This document shows, one piece after another, positions 59,801 to 64,000 of a DNA stretch of 64,000 nt. How positions within the stretch are numbered: position 1 is the first letter of the stretch; the number at the start of each line of letters is the position of its first letter. The position numbers and the translations under genes are program-made. Source of the stretch: Prochilodus magdalenae (lineage: Eukaryota > Chordata > Actinopteri > Characiformes > Prochilodontidae); NCBI GenBank assembly GCA_024036415.1, contig JAMWET010006982.1, positions 206,001 to 270,000 of the forward strand, given 5' to 3'. The notes beneath the pieces were generated by a model that searched no databases, was not told the DNA's origin, and saw only the letters and a program-made list of their open reading frames with translations.

Positions 59801-62800
59801 TATAAATGCTGTGTTGTGTAGATGATGTGCTTAAAACTGAACTGGTTCTATAGATCTCAGATTGCAGTCTTTTCAGTTCTATAAAACAACACTGCACCCT
59901 AGTGGAGAATAAACACCAACATGTCAGAGATAACAGTCTCAAGATAAGGCCTTGCAGTGAATCAAAATTAATTAATTTAAATAAGTGTTAGTCAGTGCCC
60001 AAATATGGCAGGGGCTGGGCTGGGCTGGCCTGACAACACTTATGACTTACGGGATGGTGTCCACTGAAGACATGATGGAACTCAGTACTTTGTCAGTGAC
60101 AGAGCGCAGTGTCTGATTAGATGCCTCCAGTCTGGACCTCACTTCCTCATGAGATAAAGCCTGTTCCGCTGTGACCTCATATGGCAGTTTACTGATAAAG
60201 AAAGACATACAAAGAACAAAAAAAGACACAGGATGACCTCACCAAATAATTATGTTTATTTCAGCATGTTAAAAGAGGCTGGAATTTACCACACCAAAGC
60301 AAGACTGACTTGCCTCACAAAAACTGTGGGTGGCACAAGCTGATTATTATTCTATGCCTTTATAGCATGTGATAATTTTAGTAAAAGTAATAACATTAAA
60401 GGTATATTGTACAGCACCAGATCAAATATTTTTAAATTTTTACTTCTAAAGGTATAGACACATTTGTACATGCCACTAGTACTTTTTAAAATGTATTTCT
60501 TTTGTCCCACCCACACAAAGCAGTTTCAGAGTCAGAGAAACTTGGTTTATCATATTTATATCTTACATTTTTTCTTTCAGTCTTTGCTAGACACAAAGTT
60601 TAATTTCATACTTGTTGAAACAGTTTCTGCAGACATTGTATTCACTTCTTTTCGTTCAGAAATCAACAAAATACAAGTTTGAACCAGATATAGAATCTTT
60701 TGACTAATACTGTATCATGTGCCCAAACTCTATGGTCTGCAGAAGTACTGTCTGGCCTCACCAACCTTGCCTCTCCTGTAGCCGTCTCTAGCTGGTTGAC
60801 CCAGGCCTTGTAGATGTCTATTGGGTTAGTGTTGATACCCAGGCTTTTGTCCTCGATGATTTCTTTTACCACTGGTGAGAGTAGCTGCCTCAAGGCATTC
60901 TGACCCCGAGCTCCACGGTTAAAGCTCACCACCATCTTAATGACCGTTGGGTTCCCCGTCACTATGTCCTGGATTTGGTCCACCTTTGACCTGCCAATGT
61001 TGTTGCAACAGTTTCAGAAAGGTGATGTTATGTACACAACCTGCTAAGTTACATTTAGCCTCCATTTCTTAAACACTGCATCATAGAACTTGGTGTAGTC
61101 ACCACATTCAGAGAATGGGGAGTAAGTAATTTCCTTCTAGCATATATAAATATGATCCACTAAACTCACTCTGTACTAAAGATGTAAATATTTCCCTTTC
61201 AGGTTTCAGGTTCACTTCTTTTCAGTGTGAAGTTTAACCTCTTACATAATGACTGAATGAATAATTTTCTAACTTATTGTTCTGTCGTACCTCTTGCAGA
61301 GGAAATATTGTATGAAATATGGTAGCTTGAATTTCTTTTAGAGAAATACATTATAGATAAAAACCTGCCAGGCTTTGGGTGAACATGGAATGATACTTAC
61401 AGATATATGGTCTACAAGTAATCACAAACAGCCGTATCCTTCATTAAATTATCATGGTCTTCATATTCCTACCCAATTATTACTTTTAAAGGAATAAAGA
61501 ATACAGTTGTTCTCACTTGATCTCCTCCCTCAGAGCAGACTCAAAGAGTTTGAGTAGCAGGTACTCCTCTCGCTGGTTGGAAGCATAGTTATACAGGGTA
61601 AAAATCACTGTGTCCATGAACTTGGTGGATTTGTTCTGTGGCATCTGGAAGATTAGCTTGGCCAGATATGATGGATTTGTCTGTTACAATGAGAACAGAC
61701 AGTAAATAAAACCAACCAACCAATCAACTCCTTTACAAGTTAAAGATCAGGTTTACTAACAACAAATACATTTCAGCAGAGCAAATAAATCCAGACCAGT
61801 GTGATTACTGTAAACTACAGTGTTAAGTTACTCATTAGACAATACTATCATGGCATAGCAAGATCAATGCAAATGTCATTGTGCCATTAGCATTGCTGCC
61901 TCATTTTGGTGTCTTACATTTTATCTGGATTGACTGAATGAAGATCTGTACACAAATAATAGAGGGCCCACCACAGTCTTACTTGTAGTAAGTAGAAGAG
62001 ATGCTGATAGGCCTCCAGTCTCATCCTTTTCTCTTTGCTCAGACCTTTGATGCCCTGCTTGTCACCCAGGGCCAGATCCTCTTTGCTTATTTTGTTCTTT
62101 TTTGTCTTCATCTTCTTACTAAGGGACACCACATCCTGTTGGAATAATGCATATAGCAATGGTCACAAATTGTAACAAATAGTTTCCTATTCAAGCAAAT
62201 TTTGTGGAATCATTTTTAATTACTACTTAAAGCTAGCTGTATGCAAAAGGGTTTAGCAAAAGAAACTGTAACGTAAATGCATTTACAAAATTTATAGGAC
62301 ATTACGGGAAATTTTATTTTATATTTTAACCAATATGTAAAACTCAAATACATAGAAATATATATACTTAGCATAAAAAAAGTTTGTTCCCTGTAGAAGA
62401 CTTCAACAAAATCAACTATGTCAAACTGCCCATTTGAATTAATGTAGATGTAGTTAATGCACTGTAGATTCAACTTATGAATACTGGTCAAACCTGAAGT
62501 GTGATCCTGTTTTTCACCAACAGTCCAATCTTAATATCCATCAGGTTCAGGTCCTTTTCCATCTGTTGATTAGCGCGAATTTTAGTTACCACTTCCTCAC
62601 GGAGCCGTGTCACTTCCTGTTCTTCCTGCAGATCTAGGTTGTTCTGTTCCAACAGGTGAGCAAACTTACGAACCACAGAGAGAGGAGGGTCCTGAGCACC
62701 AGCTACAATACACATGAACAGACACACACAAAATAATCAATGATAAACAAGTCATAAAAGTGTCATTACCATTCCAAAAACATTGTTAATTTACATTTGT

Positions 62801-62975
62801 AGAAGTGGATAACACCTTGCTACTTTACTCACTTAGAGTTCTGTAATCATCTCTGGCTTTGTTTGCCTTCAGAAAAGCCTGAATCTTCACTATCTCCTTT
62901 TCCTGGGGTTAAAAAGAACAAGCCAATATATATATATCAGTGTTCATTAGAATACCAGTAAACATAAACACCATT

Positions 62976-63014
<39 letters not shown>

Positions 63015-64000
63015 TTTCTTTTCCAGAAAACCCAGCTGAAAAAAATACATTTCACAGACAACTACTGAGATTTTAACAACTATAATATCAACATTTTCAA
63101 TGTTCAGTGTGTCCACCTTTGGTTTTTATTACAGCTTCATTTTTTTCTGCCAAAACACATCTAGTAGTGTTAAGTTCAGAAGAAACCAGTTCACTGTTCT
63201 GTAAACACACAAATGGTTCTTTTTTTTATTTACAAAGTTTAATAATGTTCTCCTTTTCTCAGTACTGATTTCTTGACAGCTACACATCATATTTTTTTTC
63301 AGATCTGAAGTAAGAGTGGAGCTTATCTGTCTCCTAAAAATAAATGTAAGATGATTTTTATTTAAAACAAGGAGTCGGTGATTAATATTAACTGGTGAGG
63401 GTTTCTCTCCTTTTCTTTGACCTTTCCCCTTATTCATGTAAACAGATTATCTTTTATCTATATCAGAAACATATCCTAAAAAACAACTTGTACTTAATGG
63501 CTGTTTTGACTGGAAATTAAGCAGTGAACCATGGTGTATGTACAGAAATATACTAGTTTACTTACATGGTCTTTGAAATACTGTAGCCTCTGTCTGTATG
63601 CTTGTCTGGCTCTCCACATTTTCACAAAGGATTGTAACTGATTTATGAAGATGACATGGTATAATTATAAACATGAAAATATATAGATACAAACAAACAG
63701 AGGGGTAAATGATGATCAAGGGGACTGTTTAACTTACAAACTGAAAAGATGAAAACAAAAAAGCAACAACATTTTATACCAAGTTAATAATGTAATAATA
63801 AGCCGACACTACTTTAATTTTTCTATTGAAAGGAAATGTGTAGCATCATATTAAAAAGTTCATAGATTGAGTGACACATTTTGCATTTGCATAGACATGC
63901 ACTTTTCTAACTGTATTAGAGACTGTTTACCTTGACCACAGTCTGGACATTGCTTTGTAAGGTGTGTAGTCTGTCCTTGTAGGCTTTTCTCTGTTTATAG
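44718..64000 (-). CDS. iqgap2: IQ motif-containing GTPase-activating-like protein 2, C-terminal 875 aa (19 exons, 5' part off window)
   Basis: A scaffold that binds GTP-loaded Cdc42/Rac1, actin and calmodulin; IQGAPs lack true GAP activity. Exons from the 5' side: 63931->64000, 63566-63637, 62833-62902, 62494-62702, 61983-62135, 61517-61680, 60766-60990, 60051-60191, 58720-58804, 58330-58562, 55834-55966, 52676-52778, 52376-52517, 50299-50386, 47825-48037, 47465-47625, 46957-47100, 45050-45158 and 44718-44831. All splice in phase. Order: IQ motifs (KMWRARQAYRQRLQYF, VKIQAFLKANKARDDY); a RasGAP-related domain with NYASNQREEYLLLK, SFNRGARGQNALRQ and LLYYRYMNPAIVAPDGFDII; then the RasGAP C-terminal domain with LPLEQKKRKILRNLRTLEQ, ending LLNKKFYGK. 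LEDRQLPLEQKKRKI and the KLDRKGE segment resemble IQGAP2 more than IQGAP1. IQGAP3 cannot be excluded by sequence alone; synteny with f2r favours IQGAP2. The full-length human protein is about 1575 aa. Confidence 0.92.
45050..45158 (-). CDS. iqgap2: iqgap2 penultimate exon
   Basis: 109 nt, acceptor TTGTTTCCAG, donor GTAAAC. Encodes LKNVMFDIAPCEEVGDFEIK then AKFLGVEMEKVQLHFQ. Confidence 0.95.
45159..46956 (-). other. iqgap2 intron with a TTAA-flanked MITE
   Basis: 1.8 kb. Contains the inverted-repeat element at 46079-46575. Nothing else recognised. Confidence 0.8.
46079..46575. mobile_element. TTAA-flanked MITE (piggyBac-like)
   Basis: Starts aaggacctattatgctcatt and ends gcacaataggtcctct, an imperfect inverted repeat, with TTAA directly outside both ends (46075-46078 and 46576-46579). 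About 497 bp, non-coding. A TTAA target duplication is the hallmark of piggyBac-type elements; the superfamily call is inference. Confidence 0.7.
46957..47100 (-). CDS. iqgap2: iqgap2 exon: basic linker and KYTAARLHEKGV
   Basis: 144 nt, acceptor TCCTAACAG, donor GTGAGT. Encodes NARRSIKLDRKGEEKGSKKS, KQQSLKYTAARLHEKG, and VILEIEGLQAN with a split Gln. Confidence 0.95.
47465..47625 (-). CDS. iqgap2: iqgap2 exon: RGCT domain, INYYDTYIKTCLDNL
   Basis: 161 nt, acceptor AATGACAG, donor GTGAGT. Encodes DIRYQRRYRQRRKAELVKLQ, QTLNALNSKAAFYQDQ, and INYYDTYIKTCLDNLNR with a split Lys. Confidence 0.95.
47825..48037 (-). CDS. iqgap2: iqgap2 exon: RGCT domain start
   Basis: 213 nt, acceptor CCTTGCAG, donor GTAAGT. 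Runs from ESEHVKLVERRAAQ through SSQAVLEDRQLPLEQKKRK and ILRNLRTLEQAGL to YQEVINDISK. The LPLEQKKRKI form is IQGAP2-like. Confidence 0.94.
50299..50386 (-). CDS. iqgap2: iqgap2 exon: TKKLVVDVVRIQPGETLTDI
   Basis: 88 nt, acceptor TTTTACAG, donor GTAATG. Encodes TKKLVVDVVRIQPGETLTDI then LETPATALQ, matching the IQGAP segment KKLIVDVIRFQPGETLTEIL. Confidence 0.94.
52376..52517 (-). CDS. iqgap2: iqgap2 exon: linker before RGCT domain
   Basis: 142 nt, acceptor GTATGCAG... (tgcatGCAG-type), donor GTAAGT. Encodes GEGTVDPNDPNKENTLNQLA, KTEVSLTLTNKFELLDGDD and on to KGLMM plus a split Lys. Confidence 0.92.
52676..52778 (-). CDS. iqgap2: iqgap2 exon: HELLEDLGDVPDMESLL
   Basis: 103 nt, acceptor CCTGACAG, donor GTAAAA. 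Encodes LVLEHKEVIAPDHSDLLHEL then LEDLGDVPDMESLL and one base. Confidence 0.94.
55834..55966 (-). CDS. iqgap2: iqgap2 exon: NVDEYSDMVTLSKPVIYISI
   Basis: 133 nt, acceptor GTTTGCAG, donor GTAAGA. Encodes VFFQAACDVAAPEERF, NVDEYSDMVTLSKPVIYISI and EEIINTHS. End of the RasGAP-related domain. Confidence 0.94.
55967..58329 (-). other. iqgap2 intron (2.4 kb)
   Basis: Contains a fragment of the same MITE family seen in ssbp2 (about 56195-56425). Nothing else recognised. Confidence 0.7.
56195..56425. mobile_element. MITE copy 3, fragment
   Basis: Contains gtgtcactgctggatccacc, 'ccaaccaaaaatatacagcc' and 'actccagcagcactgctgtg', which match internal parts of the same palindromic MITE family found at 32942 and 35041. 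Ends not resolved. Confidence 0.55.
58330..58562 (-). CDS. iqgap2: iqgap2 exon: LLYYRYMNPAIVAPDGFDII
   Basis: 233 nt, acceptor CTGAAACAG, donor GTAAGA. Encodes IVGNLLYYRYMNPAIVAPDG, the most conserved RasGAP-fold motif, through QRRNLGSVAKMLQHAAANK to SSTYQKF and a split Arg. Confidence 0.95.
58720..58804 (-). CDS. iqgap2: iqgap2 exon: YGMRYIAKVLKDTLHEKFPD
   Basis: 85 nt, acceptor GCATGTAG, donor GTCAGA (atypical +3 C). Encodes YGMRYIAKVLKDTLHEKFPD then ASEDDLLK, nearly identical to other IQGAPs. Confidence 0.94.
59505..59610. repeat. CATT repeat plus fish repeat fragment
   Basis: Short (CATT)n followed by 'gctggagcctaccccagcc', a motif found in a very common fish interspersed repeat. Lies inside an iqgap2 intron. 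Confidence 0.5.
60051..60191 (-). CDS. iqgap2: iqgap2 exon: RasGAP-related domain
   Basis: 141 nt, acceptor TTTATCAG, donor GTAAGT. Encodes KLPYEVTAEQALSHEEVRSR through VLSSIMSSVDTI and a split Pro. Confidence 0.94.
60766..60990 (-). CDS. iqgap2: iqgap2 exon: RasGAP-related domain, SFNRGARGQNALRQ
   Basis: 225 nt, acceptor TTGGCAG, donor GTTGGT. Encodes SKVDQIQDIVTGNPTVIKMV, SFNRGARGQNALRQLLSPVV and on to QLETATGEA. The donor GTTGGTGAG contains a second GT (GTGAGG) 4 nt downstream; using the first keeps the frame with the next exon. Confidence 0.94.
61517..61680 (-). CDS. iqgap2: iqgap2 exon: RasGAP-related domain core
   Basis: 164 nt, acceptor TTGTAACAG, donor GTGAGA. Encodes TNPSYLAKLIFQMPQNKSTK and on through YNYASNQREEYLLLKLF to ALREEI plus a split Lys. 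Confidence 0.95.
61983..62135 (-). CDS. iqgap2: iqgap2 exon: RasGAP-related domain
   Basis: 153 nt, acceptor TTCCAACAG, donor GTAAG. Encodes from DVVSLSKKMKTKKNK to KRMRLEAYQHLFYLLQ. The basic run and LEAYQHLFYLLQ are family hallmarks. Confidence 0.94.
62494..62702 (-). CDS. iqgap2: iqgap2 exon: linker into RasGAP-related domain
   Basis: 209 nt, acceptor TATTGTAG, donor GTTTGA (atypical). Encodes a stretch from GAQDPPLSVVRKFAHLLEQ through MDIKIGLLVKNRITLQ, a well-conserved IQGAP segment with a predicted helical linker. Confidence 0.94.
62833..62902 (-). CDS. iqgap2: iqgap2 exon: last IQ motif
   Basis: 70 nt, acceptor ACCCCAG, donor GTGAGT. Encodes EKEIVKIQAFLKANKARDDY then RTL and one base. 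This is the fourth IQ motif. Confidence 0.94.
62983..63017. repeat. (AT)n followed by poly-T
   Basis: About 24 bp of AT repeat next to a T run, within an iqgap2 intron. Confidence 0.9.
63105..63440. mobile_element. Tc1-like non-autonomous fragment
   Basis: Begins 'gtgtccacctttggttttta', as in many fish Tc1-type MITEs, and contains 'cagatctgaagtaagagtgg', which resembles 'cagatctgaagcagaagtgg' at 1431. No intact open frame of the transposase. Confidence 0.4.
63566..63637 (-). CDS. iqgap2: iqgap2 exon: IQ motif
   Basis: 72 nt, acceptor AAATCAG, donor GTAAGT. Encodes LQSFVKMWRARQAYRQRLQY then FKDH, an IQ motif with Leu in place of the usual Ile. Matches the MWRARKMYLGRLQYF segment of IQGAPs. 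Confidence 0.93.
63931..64000 (-). CDS. iqgap2: iqgap2 exon (partial): IQ motif
   Basis: At least 70 nt, cut by the window end, with donor GTAAAC. Encodes YKQRKAYKDRLHTLQSNVQT then VVK. This is part of the calmodulin-binding IQ repeat region. Confidence 0.85.

Larger units (their letters stand above)
58805..63930 (-). other. iqgap2 introns within the RasGAP-related and IQ regions
   Basis: Introns between exons 58720 and 64000. They hold a fish-type repeat fragment at about 59505-59610, an AT plus T tract at 62983-63017, and a Tc1-like fragment near 63105-63440. No nested genes seen. Confidence 0.7.

Overview
This is a vertebrate genomic window, almost certainly from a teleost fish and possibly an ostariophysan. 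It is AT-rich intronic sequence with short GT-AG-bounded exons and many fish-type repeats: Tc1-like transposon relics, MITEs, a non-LTR LINE 3' end, long (AT)n tracts and a poly-G tract. I see no bacterial-type operons and no CRISPR array, and I recognised no viral genes or RNA genes. The species call is inference only.

Three protein-coding genes explain the coding signal. (1) The left 60% is ssbp2 on the plus strand. Sixteen coding exons, from the LisH/LUFS exon at 10096-10168 to the terminal exon at 38442-38471, join in frame to about 333 residues. The first exon was not found and probably lies upstream, so positions 1-10095 are read as intron 1. (2) f2r, the thrombin receptor PAR1, is on the minus strand at 40677-42421. 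It has two exons: a signal-peptide exon and a large GC-rich exon carrying the seven-helix receptor, giving 412 residues. (3) The right 30% is the 3' half of iqgap2 on the minus strand, 44718 to beyond 64000. Nineteen exons encode the last 875 residues: the final IQ motifs, the RasGAP-related domain and the RasGAP C-terminal domain.

ssbp2 and f2r converge, with 2.2 kb between their stop codons. iqgap2 and f2r are tandem on the same strand, 2.3 kb apart. An F2R gene just downstream of IQGAP2 on the same strand, in the region that also holds SSBP2, matches the arrangement on human chromosome 5q as I know it. This supports the orthology calls. The three products are not known to share a pathway: nuclear LDB-complex adaptor, cell-surface protease receptor, and cytoskeletal Cdc42/Rac scaffold.

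Most of the rest is intron filled with decayed transposons. The points most worth a second look are: a PAR1-type receptor with a TF-x-G tethered ligand; an 83-bp almost pure G tract 119 bp upstream of an ssbp2 exon; a 30-bp minisatellite that appears to have grown from inside a MITE; a second copy of that MITE ending about 40 bp before an ssbp2 exon; and a GTTGGT tandem splice donor in the iqgap2 RasGAP-related domain. I did not find a wholly new biological system.
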